Assembly (NCBI GenBank): GCA_021773075.1
Contig: JAJFKT010000026.1
Location: 434,356 to 498,355 of the forward strand
DNA from: Woeseiaceae bacterium
GTDB lineage: Bacteria > Pseudomonadota > Gammaproteobacteria > Steroidobacterales > Woeseiaceae
Length of the DNA stretch: 64,000 nucleotides
Direction: 5' to 3'
The position numbers were made by a program, and so were the translations under genes. The notes under the pieces are model-generated. The model ran no database searches. It was given only the letters and a program-made list of their open reading frames with translations, and was not told the origin of the DNA. Below, in pieces: positions 9,351 through 17,946 of this stretch. Positions within the stretch are counted from its first letter, which is position 1. Every line of letters starts with the position of its first letter.

Positions 9351-10253
9351 CTACTCGATTATCCGTACCGGTGGATTGATGTTGCAGATTTCAATACGCC
9401 CGGTTGGATCAAAAAACCACTCTTCGTTTCGAAATGTCTGTGATAGGACGTAGTCGTTGAACGCATCCGTGTCTGTTCGCAATACCTCAAGCTTAAGCCG
9501 CTCCCCATCAGCTACGTCTGTGCCCAGTCGTACATCGAGGATTGGTGTTCGTTCATCCTCGGTCTGATAAAAGCCCCGTTGACCTGTGCCACGCGGCAAT
9601 GTCGTTAAGTGCTCAATGCCGGACAATACGCGACCGGCAAGCGTGATATTTCGGTCAAGTTGACGCGGTGCGTGACCGGTAATGACATACAAACTCGAAC
9701 CATTACCACTATCGGCCGCGTTGCTGCGAGCAACCCCGAGCATTCCGTAACAATGTGTGAGCCAGGCACGCTCGCCATCGCTGCCAACCGGAAACCCATC
9801 GGCAAAACCGACCATATCGGCGTAGGCATCGCGACTTTTGACGTTCGAAATACTGATGCCTTCGACAGACCGAACAAATTCGGGCGCGACCGTCGACGTA
9901 GCCGACCCGAAGGATCGTGCATCATCATCTTTAGCCGGGTCACCCCACTGGACGACGTAATTGTCCTGAGAGCGAATGATCGCGAGGCCATCGAAATATC
10001 CTTCTTTCACCAGCGTCTTGATGTTTGCAACATTCAAGGGCGCGAAGCCGGGTGCGAGCTCCATGACGACAGTTCCATGCGCTATTTGCATATAGAGCAA
10101 CTCGGCAGGATCCGGCTCGCGCCAGTCAGACTCTTGCAGGCTCTCCATTACGGTGGCGGTCGTCAAAGTTTCGTCGGCACATGCTGTACTCACCAAGCCA
10201 ACGAGCGCGACGCCGAATAAAAGAACGACAAATGTACGGACAATTGTGTTCAT
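9351..10253 (-). CDS. Periplasmic cyclophilin-type peptidyl-prolyl isomerase
   Basis: A secreted protein of 300 residues. The Sec signal peptide spans residues 1-24 (cleavage near A-C-A-D). The cyclophilin core runs from the M-E-L-A-P-G-F-A-P-L-N-V strand to the C-terminal third. The catalytic-arginine region is replaced by a divergent I-R-S-Q-D-N-Y-V-V-Q-W-G-D segment, and the M-L-G-V-A-R and S-L-Y-V-I-T strands match the cyclophilin M-A-x-A and F-F-I motifs. I chose ATG 10253 because a GAGG lies 5 bp upstream and the signal peptide starts there. The long, divergent sequence makes the catalytic rate uncertain. Confidence 0.8.
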   Translation of the reverse strand: MNTIVRTFVVLLFGVALVGLVSTACADETLTTATVMESLQESDWREPDPAELLYMQIAHGTVVMELAPGFAPLNVANIKTLVKEGYFDGLAIIRSQDNYVVQWGDPAKDDDARSFGSATSTVAPEFVRSVEGISISNVKSRDAYADMVGFADGFPVGSDGERAWLTHCYGMLGVARSNAADSGNGSSLYVITGHAPRQLDRNITLAGRVLSGIEHLTTLPRGTGQRGFYQTEDERTPILDVRLGTDVADGERLKLEVLRTDTDAFNDYVLSQTFRNEEWFFDPTGRIEICNINPPVRIIE

Positions 10254-10480
10254 GGAGACCTCGACGTTATTGTTGTTTTTGGAGTGCGCATCATAGCAAA
10301 CCGTCCAACACGTCGCGGCAAACGAAGTGCAGACTGGCTCGGATGCCGTGATCTCGATATCCACCTGCCGACGGTACAATGGCTAGCAATATATAGTTCT
10401 ACCCTAATTCGGGTACGTGGCCACGCACTCCGACGCAGTACACTTACACGCATGTCCTACATCGTTCCGACGAGACCCCA

Positions 10481-12256
10481 ATGACAGACTACAGCCCGCC
10501 GCTTAAAGACATGCTCTTCAATATTCACGAATTATCCGGCCTGGAGCGTGTTCTGAAACTAGAGCCGTTCGTCGATTTTGACAACGACGTTGTCGATCAG
10601 GTTGTGGAAGAGGCGGGCAAGTTCGCAGCCGAAGTATTGGGTCCTCTCAATATTCCGGGTGATCGAATCGGATGTAAGTATGTGGATAAGGGCGTCGTCG
10701 CAGCACCAGGATTTGCCGATGCCCACGCGCAATTCGTAGAAAACGGCTGGCAAAGTCTCGATGTCTCCCCCGATTATGGTGGCATGGGAATGCCGGGAGT
10801 TGCTGGTGCTGCCGCATCCGAGACCTGGCAGTCCGCCTGTTTATCGTTCACCCTGGCGCCAATGCTGACCGCCGGTGCCATTAGTGCGATCGAAGCACAC
10901 GGTTCCGACAAAATTCGTAATACCTTTCTGCCAAATATGACCAGTGGCGCCTGGACAGGCACCATGAATTTAACCGAACCGCAGGCCGGCTCGGACCTTT
11001 CGGTTGTCGCAACCAAAGCAGTTCCCGAAGGCGATCACTATCGCATCACGGGGTCGAAGATTTTCATTACCTGGGGTGATCAAGAGTTCACAGAGAATAT
11101 TATTCATCTCGTCTTGGCGCGCTTGCCTGATGCTCCGTCCGGCGTGCGTGGTATTTCACTTTTCCTGGTGCCCAAATTTTTACTAAATGACGACGGTAGT
11201 ATTGGCGAATGCAATGATGTTTACGCATCGGCGATTGAACACAAGCTTGGCATTCACGCGAGCCCGACTTGCGTTATGGAGTTCGGCGAAAAAGAGGGCG
11301 CCATCGGCTATTTGGTCGGTGAAGAAAACAAAGGCCTCGCGGGCATGTTTACGATGATGAATCACGCACGCATCGGTGTAGGAATTCAGGGCTTATCGAT
11401 TACTGAACGTGCCTATCAATTGGCGCGAAGCTTCGCACTTGATCGAGTTCAAGGGCAAGCACCTGGCGTCAAAGGAAGCGCGACGATTATTAAGCATCCG
11501 GACGTGCGTCGCATGCTCCTCGTTATGAAATCGCAAATTGAAGCAATGCGAGCGGCGGCGTACTACACGGCGGGAATCCAGGATGTCGCTCAGTATTCCA
11601 GTGACGCAATAGAACGAGCGACCGCGGCATCAAGGCTGGCTTTACTGACGCCAGTGGTCAAAGCATGGATGACCGAGCTCGGTAACGAATTGACGTCGCT
11701 TGGAGTACAGATCCACGGCGGCATGGGATTTGTTGAGGAAACAGGCGCGGCGCAGCATATGCGTGATGCTCGAATACTCACCATCTACGAAGGCACAACG
11801 GGCATTCAGGCACTGGATTTCGTGGGACGAAAAGTCATGGCGGACGAGGGCAAAGCTATCAGTGAGCTAATCGCTGAGATGCGCTCACTCGATGCGGATC
11901 TCGCTGGCGATGAGCGTCTGGCGGAGATTCGTGCTGCCTTGACAGTCGGTGCCGAGCAACTGGAATCTGCATCGACATGGCTATCGGAAAACGGTACACA
12001 AGACCCAAACGTCGCTGGTTCGGCGTCGGTTAACATGCTAATGCTCGCCGGCACTGTTGTTGGCGGTTGGCAGATGGCTCGTGCGGCGCTCGCTATCATT
12101 AATGGTGCCGCGGCAGATGACGAAGCGTTTGCAAATGCGAAATTACATACTGTCCGATTTTATGCGCTGCACATAATGCCCAAAGCCAGTGCGCTACGAG
12201 ACGCGGCGATTGCCGGTAGCTCCGTTGTGATGGACCTGCCCGAAGAGTCCTTCTAG
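10481..12256 (+). CDS. Acyl-CoA dehydrogenase (DmdC/FadE5-type long form)
   Basis: A flavoprotein of 591 residues, longer than classical 380-residue acyl-CoA dehydrogenases and matching the long branch that includes methylmercaptopropionyl-CoA dehydrogenase (DmdC). The N-terminal extension begins Y-S-P-P-L-K-D-M-L-F-N. FAD-binding segments are N-L-T-E-P-Q-A-G-S-D-L and K-I-F-I-T-W-G-D. The catalytic base is the Glu in I-Y-E-G-T-T-G-I-Q-A-L-D. It introduces an alpha-beta double bond in acyl-CoA substrates. Whether the substrate is a fatty acyl-CoA or a DMSP breakdown product cannot be decided here. Confidence 0.88.
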   Translation: MTDYSPPLKDMLFNIHELSGLERVLKLEPFVDFDNDVVDQVVEEAGKFAAEVLGPLNIPGDRIGCKYVDKGVVAAPGFADAHAQFVENGWQSLDVSPDYGGMGMPGVAGAAASETWQSACLSFTLAPMLTAGAISAIEAHGSDKIRNTFLPNMTSGAWTGTMNLTEPQAGSDLSVVATKAVPEGDHYRITGSKIFITWGDQEFTENIIHLVLARLPDAPSGVRGISLFLVPKFLLNDDGSIGECNDVYASAIEHKLGIHASPTCVMEFGEKEGAIGYLVGEENKGLAGMFTMMNHARIGVGIQGLSITERAYQLARSFALDRVQGQAPGVKGSATIIKHPDVRRMLLVMKSQIEAMRAAAYYTAGIQDVAQYSSDAIERATAASRLALLTPVVKAWMTELGNELTSLGVQIHGGMGFVEETGAAQHMRDARILTIYEGTTGIQALDFVGRKVMADEGKAISELIAEMRSLDADLAGDERLAEIRAALTVGAEQLESASTWLSENGTQDPNVAGSASVNMLMLAGTVVGGWQMARAALAIINGAAADDEAFANAKLHTVRFYALHIMPKASALRDAAIAGSSVVMDLPEESF

Positions 12257-12259
12257 ACC

Positions 12260-13870
12260 CTAGGAATAGATGCGCTTCATCAGTGGCGCCATCTTTCGCA
12301 CTCCGACAATGCTGGTCGTTGTTAACATGCCGGCCATCATTGCGCCCGTGACCCCACAAGTCAGAATATCCTGACCGGTTAACCATAGACCCTGAATGCT
12401 GGTTTTTGGGCGCAGCCACGTCGGCTGCATACGACGCGGCGTGTGCGCCAGACCATAGAGTTCGCCGCGCTGGTAGCCGCCAAACCAATTAGTCGACACC
12501 GGCGTTGATACCTCGTAATAGTCGACTTGACCGCGTAGCTCGGGAAGCTTGTCGTAAAGGTATTCCATGAGCCGTTCACCAAGGTGGTTCTTAAACGCTT
12601 CGTAGTCTTCACCGCGTTTCCCCCAAGTCTCGTCACGCCACTTCGTGAACCATTCATACGGCGCTGGCGCGACGATTTCGATCGTCGCCGTTCCGGGATG
12701 GCGCTCGGCGTAGTCGGGGTCTTTTGCGGACGGGAACGAAATGTATACGACCGGAAATGCTTCATTTTCATTTTCGACAAACCGATCGACAGCAGCGTCG
12801 AAGTCGTTGTCCGGGTAAATCCAGAAATTCGTTTTCGGCAATCCGAGTTCTTCGGCCGAACTCTGCAAACCGATGTAGACGCCCAGATGAGCGTAACTGG
12901 GCTCGACGTTTTCGAGCCGGCGCGTGTAGTCAGCTGCACCGCTGGTGTCTTTCGCCAAAAGCCCCTGAAACGTATTGCCTATTCCCGCCGATGAGATTAC
13001 GCAGGGACATTCAATAAAATGTCCGTCATTCATTCGGACGCCTGTAACCGCATTATCGTCAACAACAATTTCCTCGACGCGTGCATAGGTGAAAACCTCG
13101 CCACCCGCGGCTTGAATTTTCGGAATAATGCTATCGGCAATTCGCCACGATCCGCCAATGGGATAGAAACCGCCGTACAGGTAGTGGCGCGCAATCATCG
13201 CGTGCACCAGAAACGTTGATCGCTTTGGCGGCAACCCCATGTCGCCCCACTGACCGCATAACACAGCGATCAGGTCTTGATCATCCGTCAGATCGCTCAG
13301 GACGTCGTACGTATTTTTGAAAAGAATTTGAGAAGACTTCAACCACAAATAGGGCGACATCAGAAGTCGCTGCCAAAAACCAAGTACGCGGCGTATGGCA
13401 AAGGCGGGTAACGCATCTCCTACATTTGTGAGCAAATCGAGGTAACGACCAATAGCGACTTCCTCGTGCGGAAATTGTCTGATGAGGTTGTCCCGAAATT
13501 CCTGTCTGCCGGCTCTGGCATTATAGATTTTGTCGCCGATGTAGAAGCGATCGTACTCGGCATCCATAGGCGCCCACTTAAGCGCACCGTCGGACAAGTA
13601 ATCAAACATCTGTCGCGTGCGGGTTTTCGCGCCGACATCGCCGATGTAATGTACGCCTACGTCCCACTCATAACCATTGCGCTCATACGAGTGCGTATAG
13701 CCACCGGCCGTATAGTGCTGCTCCAGAACGCAGACTTTCCAGCCAAGGTCGCTTAGCAGCGCCGCTGTGGTGAGGCCACCCATGCCTGAGCCTATAACAA
13801 GTGCATCGTATTTCTTAGCGAGACGATTCGGGCGATAGCGGTAGCCGATTCGCAATGTGCTTGGGGTCAT
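12260..13870 (-). CDS. FAD-dependent phytoene desaturase/retinol saturase-like oxidoreductase
   Basis: An amine-oxidase-fold protein of 536 residues. The dinucleotide motif V-I-G-S-G-M-G-G-L-T-T-A-A-L-L is near residue 26, followed by the E-Q-H-Y-T-A-G-G-Y-T-H-S-Y segment typical of the carotenoid desaturase/retinol saturase group. The C-terminal W-L-T-G-Q-D-I-L-T-C-G-V-T-G-A-M motif closes the FAD site. Substrates in the group are polyisoprenoids, but no crt genes are near. It overlaps the upstream amidohydrolase by 4 bp (ATGA), so the two are one transcription unit. Confidence 0.82.
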   Translation of the reverse strand: MTPSTLRIGYRYRPNRLAKKYDALVIGSGMGGLTTAALLSDLGWKVCVLEQHYTAGGYTHSYERNGYEWDVGVHYIGDVGAKTRTRQMFDYLSDGALKWAPMDAEYDRFYIGDKIYNARAGRQEFRDNLIRQFPHEEVAIGRYLDLLTNVGDALPAFAIRRVLGFWQRLLMSPYLWLKSSQILFKNTYDVLSDLTDDQDLIAVLCGQWGDMGLPPKRSTFLVHAMIARHYLYGGFYPIGGSWRIADSIIPKIQAAGGEVFTYARVEEIVVDDNAVTGVRMNDGHFIECPCVISSAGIGNTFQGLLAKDTSGAADYTRRLENVEPSYAHLGVYIGLQSSAEELGLPKTNFWIYPDNDFDAAVDRFVENENEAFPVVYISFPSAKDPDYAERHPGTATIEIVAPAPYEWFTKWRDETWGKRGEDYEAFKNHLGERLMEYLYDKLPELRGQVDYYEVSTPVSTNWFGGYQRGELYGLAHTPRRMQPTWLRPKTSIQGLWLTGQDILTCGVTGAMMAGMLTTTSIVGVRKMAPLMKRIYS

Positions 13871-15159
13871 TTCTTGTAGATCGTGCCACCTTTCATAACG
13901 AAATCGACGTCGAGTAATTCATCGATATTCTCAAGTGGCGAGCCATCGACAGCGATAATATCGGCGAACTTGCCAGCTTCCAGCGTGCCGATCGAATCAC
14001 TCATATCGATGAGGTCGGCCGCATTGATCGTTGCTGCGATAATAACGTTCATTTCGGACATTCCGGCTTCCACCATAAGTACGGCTTCTTCTGCATTGGT
14101 GCCATGGCGTGATACGCCGCTGTCTGTTCCGTAAGCAATATTGACGCCAGCCTTATGCGCCTTTTCAAATGAGCCAGCCATGTCATTGATGACGTTAGCT
14201 GTTTTCTCTCGTATGGCTTCGCTCAAAAAATCAGATTCAGCGGCCATGGTTGACACCGTTTTTCCCGCCAACAATGTTGGCACGAGATACGCACCCGTTT
14301 CTTTGAATAGCTTAATAGCGCGTGGTCCGGTGAAGGAGCCATGCTCAACACTGGCTACACCGGCTTCAAGCGCTGCGACGATACCGTCTTCGTGGTGTGC
14401 GTGTGAGGCAACTTTACGGCCCATTCGCGCCGCGGCCAGCACAACTTCTCGAAGCTCATCCATCTCCATCTGTTGTCCGGTTCCAGTAGCTCGGTCGGTT
14501 AGAACTCCTCCAGTCGATGTAATTTTGATCAGATCAGCACCATACTTGATGACATTGCGCGCAGCGCGGCGGCAGTCGTAGGGACCGTCGCAAACATTGG
14601 GAGACGTGAGCAATTCCATCAGTTCCGGACGGACGCCACTTATGTCGGCGTGACCGCCTGTGATGCCGACGCCACCCGCGGCGATAATGCGTGGCCCGTC
14701 GATCCAGCCATTGTTAATGGCATCACGCAGCGCATACATTTCTTGTGACGATGAACCAACATCGCGCACGGTAGTAAAGCCGGCACGGAGCGTGTTCATC
14801 GCGAAGTGAACGCTGCGCATCTGCATTAGTTGTTTCGACATCTTCAACGATTCGCTATCGTTCTTCGGTCCCAACTGGCCTTGCAAATGCACGTGCATGT
14901 CCATTAGACCCGGCATAACAAAATGATTACGCAGGTCAATCACCGTGACGTCACCGCCGAAGTCAGTGGCAGCTGCGAAACCGTTTCTGATTTCGACAAT
15001 TCGGTCGTTTTCGACAACGACTGTCTGGCGCGTAGCCGGTCTGTCACCAGGGACTGCAAGCAACTCGCCGGCATGAATTAGTGTTGTATCTGCGCCCGCA
15101 GAAATGCTTAGGCTAAGGCAAACAATCGCCGTGGCGATCCGGTACTGAATTGTCATCAT
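13867..15159 (-). CDS. Secreted amidohydrolase (imidazolonepropionase/Xaa-Pro dipeptidase-like)
   Basis: A TIM-barrel metal hydrolase of 430 residues with an N-terminal signal peptide (about residues 1-23). Metal ligands are visible as the H-V-H motif in M-D-M-H-V-H-L, a candidate carboxylated Lys in A-D-L-I-K-I-T, His in A-S-H-A-H-H, His in S-V-E-H-G-S and Asp in Y-G-T-D-S-G. Secreted members of this group act on cyclic amides or dipeptides with a C-terminal proline. It is the first gene of a pair with the FAD oxidoreductase and follows the aldehyde dehydrogenase by 16 bp. Confidence 0.85.
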   Translation of the reverse strand: MMTIQYRIATAIVCLSLSISAGADTTLIHAGELLAVPGDRPATRQTVVVENDRIVEIRNGFAAATDFGGDVTVIDLRNHFVMPGLMDMHVHLQGQLGPKNDSESLKMSKQLMQMRSVHFAMNTLRAGFTTVRDVGSSSQEMYALRDAINNGWIDGPRIIAAGGVGITGGHADISGVRPELMELLTSPNVCDGPYDCRRAARNVIKYGADLIKITSTGGVLTDRATGTGQQMEMDELREVVLAAARMGRKVASHAHHEDGIVAALEAGVASVEHGSFTGPRAIKLFKETGAYLVPTLLAGKTVSTMAAESDFLSEAIREKTANVINDMAGSFEKAHKAGVNIAYGTDSGVSRHGTNAEEAVLMVEAGMSEMNVIIAATINAADLIDMSDSIGTLEAGKFADIIAVDGSPLENIDELLDVDFVMKGGTIYKK

Positions 15160-15175
15160 TGTATCCCCTGAATTT

Positions 15176-16582
15176 CTAGCGAATCTTTCTTAAGAATTTG
15201 AATTTCTTTTCAGTGTACGGCGCGTATCGAACGGCGAGATCGGGCCACCAGCCACGCTTCATGACGGACTTCATATGGCTAAAGGTCTCAAACCCTCTGC
15301 GACCGCTATAGGCACCCATGCCGCTAGGTCCGACGCCGCCAAATGGCAACTCGTGAACGGCCATGAACATCATGACGTCGTTAACACAGGCATTGCCGCA
15401 ACTGACCTGATCCAGGAATTTTCTCTCGGCGCGATTGTCATTCGTAAACAGGTAGGCGGACAGCGGTTTGTCTCTCCTGCGAATAATACCGATCGCGTCT
15501 TCCAGATTCTCGGCGCGGACGATGGGTAGTACGGGACCGAAAATTTCTTCCTGCATGACAGGACTATCGTCGGAGACATCCGTCAATACCGTCGGTGCGA
15601 TGTATTTATCTGCAGAATCAATTTGTCCGCCGATCACCGTATGACCCGATGCAATCAATGCGCTGACACGCTCGAAATGACGATCGTTAATCATGCGGCC
15701 ATACGAGTCTGATTGCTGTGGGTCGTCACCAAACATGTCGTCGATGTTCTGTTGCAGCAAGGGCAGCAACAATGCTTCGGTGTCAGCGTCGGTGAGAATG
15801 TAATCCGGCGCGATGCAGGTTTGTCCGGAGTTGGTATATTTTCCCCAGACGATTCGTCTTGCGGTGGCTTCAAGGTTGGCGTCAGGCAATACAACGCATG
15901 GAGACTTGCCTCCGAGTTCCAGCGTAACGGGGGTCAGGTTTTTTGCAGCTGCGGCCATAACGATACGAGCGACATGGCCGCCGCCAGTGTAAAGAATATG
16001 ATCGAACGGCAGTTTGAGCAGGGCGCTTGTCTCGGGGATATCGCCTTCGACAACTTTCACACAGTCAGCATCAAGAAACTCAGGCACCACTTTCTTCAGC
16101 AGCCGCGATGTCGCCGGCGCCAGTTCGGATGGTTTAATAACAACGCAATTTCCCGCGGCGATCGCCGCCGACATACCGGCGAGCGTGAGTTGTACGGGGT
16201 AATTCCAGGCGCCGATGACAAGGACTATCCCCAGCGGCTCGGGCTCGATCCAGCTGCGACCGGGCTGCCCAACGATAGGGGTCGGTACGCGTTTTTTCCG
16301 TGTCCATCGATTCAGTTTTTTGCGGCTGTACGCGGCATCACTGCTCACCTGCGAGGTTTCTGTTGTGAACGATTCCATCGCAGACTTGCCAAGATCGGAT
16401 TTAAGCGCGGCGAAAAAATCGGCCTCGCACTCGTGCATCATTCGTTCGACGGCCTCAAGCTGCTTGCGACGCCAGGAAAGGTCCCTGGTCTTGCCGCTCA
16501 AGAATGTTGCTGTCAGGCCCGAATACAGCTCGCTATAGTCTGGCTCAACGGGAAGATCGTCTTGTAGGGCAAATTCAGACAT
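15176..16582 (-). CDS. Aldehyde dehydrogenase, class 3 / coniferyl aldehyde dehydrogenase-like
   Basis: An NAD(P)-dependent aldehyde dehydrogenase of about 468 residues from ATG 16582. The catalytic Glu is in V-T-L-E-L-G-G-K-S-P and the catalytic Cys in N-S-G-Q-T-C-I-A-P-D. The C-terminal V-N-D-V-M-M-F and P-F-G-G-V-G-P-S-G-M-G segments are typical of the ALDH3 group, which oxidises long-chain or aromatic aldehydes. An in-frame extension to 16684 exists. I prefer 16582 because the family normally begins close to it and the longer form would overlap the divergent YeiH gene region. Confidence 0.85.
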   Translation of the reverse strand: MSEFALQDDLPVEPDYSELYSGLTATFLSGKTRDLSWRRKQLEAVERMMHECEADFFAALKSDLGKSAMESFTTETSQVSSDAAYSRKKLNRWTRKKRVPTPIVGQPGRSWIEPEPLGIVLVIGAWNYPVQLTLAGMSAAIAAGNCVVIKPSELAPATSRLLKKVVPEFLDADCVKVVEGDIPETSALLKLPFDHILYTGGGHVARIVMAAAAKNLTPVTLELGGKSPCVVLPDANLEATARRIVWGKYTNSGQTCIAPDYILTDADTEALLLPLLQQNIDDMFGDDPQQSDSYGRMINDRHFERVSALIASGHTVIGGQIDSADKYIAPTVLTDVSDDSPVMQEEIFGPVLPIVRAENLEDAIGIIRRRDKPLSAYLFTNDNRAERKFLDQVSCGNACVNDVMMFMAVHELPFGGVGPSGMGAYSGRRGFETFSHMKSVMKRGWWPDLAVRYAPYTEKKFKFLRKIR

Positions 16583-16700
16583 CTGGGTCTCGAATGCTTT
16601 AGAGCGATCGATTTTGCCTACCGAAATGTCCATAGGGAAGGGTATTGAGGGGCCATATTCGTTATCATCACGCGCCTCAATCACATATCGGACTATTGTC

Positions 16701-17804
16701 GTGTCGGAAAGCCTTAAGTCACCGGGGTGGTGGGTCGGAATCGGCCTTGCGTTGTTCGTCTCGGTCGCTGCCGGATTCGTTGCAGAATGGTTCGGTCAGT
16801 CAGTTCTCGGCTTTGCCAAGAGCCCGATCAGCGCGATCATGATGGCGATTGTTATCGGAATGCTGGTCGCAAATACTGTCAGGCTTCCTGAGAACATCCA
16901 GCCCGGTCTGAAATTCTGTACGTCGAAAATTTTGCAAATTGGCATCATGTTACTCGGCATTCGTTTGAGCCTGATGGGCGCGGGTCAGTTCACGTTGGTT
17001 GCACTGCCGTTTGTGATAGCAGCCATCGCCATCGGTTTGTTTACAGTTGGAGTGCTCGGGCGCTATATGGGATTGTCACGGCAACTCAGTGGCTTGATCG
17101 CTGTGGGCACGAGCATCTGTGGTTGTACGGCGATAGTTGCCACAGCACCCTTGATCAAGGCAAATGAGTCTGAAGTAAGTTATGCAGTTGCCTGCATTAC
17201 CATCTTTGGTTTAGCGGCCATGTTTTTCTATCCCGTGCTTGCGCATCAGGTCTTTGCCAGCCAGCCAGAACTCGCCGGGTTATTTCTTGGTACCTCAATT
17301 CACGAAACGGCACAGGTTGCGGGCGCCGGTATGATGTACGAAGCGCAATACAACGCGCCTGTTGCTCTGGATATCGCGACGGTTACAAAGTTGGTTCGCA
17401 ATTTGTGCATGATCGCTGTGATTCCGCTGGTCGGCATTCTCTACGGTGCTGAAAGAGCGAAGGAAGATCCAACGCGTATCAACTACCTGGCGATGATCCC
17501 ATGGTTCATCGTTGGCTTTGCATTGATGTCAGCAATGCGCACAATCGGTGATATGGGCGAGCAAGCGTTCGGTGTGCTGCCGCCGGAGCAATGGACTCAC
17601 GTTGTGGGCTTTATCAAGGAAGCCGCAGAGCGTTGTCTGCTGATAGCGATGGCCGCTGTTGGGCTCACATCGATGTTCGCAGGGATTATCAAAATCGGTA
17701 TGCGGCCGTTTGCGCTGGGTCTGTTTGCGGCGGTATTGATTGGCGGCGTTAGTTTCGCATTGATCTCGCTTTTCGCTACGGATCTGATCGCTCTACTGGC
17801 TTAG
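16701..17804 (+). CDS. YeiH family membrane protein (putative sulfate/anion exporter)
   Basis: A polytopic membrane protein with about 10 hydrophobic helices. The family signature is seen in I-M-L-L-G-I-R-L-S, in V-G-T-S-I-C-G-C-T-A-I and in G-T-S-I-H-E-T-A-Q-V-A-G-A. YeiH proteins are annotated as sulfate exporters, but direct evidence is limited. I use GTG 16701, which gives M-S-E-S-L-K-S-P-G-W-W. An in-frame ATG at 16614 would overlap the 5' region of the aldehyde dehydrogenase. Neither start has a strong ribosome binding site. Confidence 0.8.
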   Translation: MSESLKSPGWWVGIGLALFVSVAAGFVAEWFGQSVLGFAKSPISAIMMAIVIGMLVANTVRLPENIQPGLKFCTSKILQIGIMLLGIRLSLMGAGQFTLVALPFVIAAIAIGLFTVGVLGRYMGLSRQLSGLIAVGTSICGCTAIVATAPLIKANESEVSYAVACITIFGLAAMFFYPVLAHQVFASQPELAGLFLGTSIHETAQVAGAGMMYEAQYNAPVALDIATVTKLVRNLCMIAVIPLVGILYGAERAKEDPTRINYLAMIPWFIVGFALMSAMRTIGDMGEQAFGVLPPEQWTHVVGFIKEAAERCLLIAMAAVGLTSMFAGIIKIGMRPFALGLFAAVLIGGVSFALISLFATDLIALLA

Positions 17805-17824
17805 TGTTACTGAGCCAGACCCGC

Positions 17825-17890
17825 TCATCCTATCTCGACAAGCTCAATAGCAAAGGTTAGCGATTTGCCGGCGAGCGGATGTGAAGACGG
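17825..17890 (-). pseudogene. remnant of an FKBP-type (SlyD-like) prolyl isomerase C-terminus
   Basis: On the minus strand, a stop codon is followed by 21 codons reading P-S-S-H-P-L-A-G-K-S-L-T-F-A-I-E-L-V-E-I-G and another stop. N-H-P-L-A-G-K-x-L-x-F-x-V is the hallmark C-terminal block of FKBP/SlyD-type isomerases. No start codon or remaining domain lies upstream, because the region runs into the next gene. I infer a decayed gene whose front was lost by deletion. Confidence 0.5.
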
Positions 17891-17946
17891 TCAGAAATTA
17901 GGCAGGTAAACTGTCCGCCTACCGATAAACGCAACAGGCCAGCTTC

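Noticed and set aside
15713..16567. 284-codon open frame on the plus strand
   Set aside because: It is antisense to the aldehyde dehydrogenase and has no family features. I treat it as a shadow frame.
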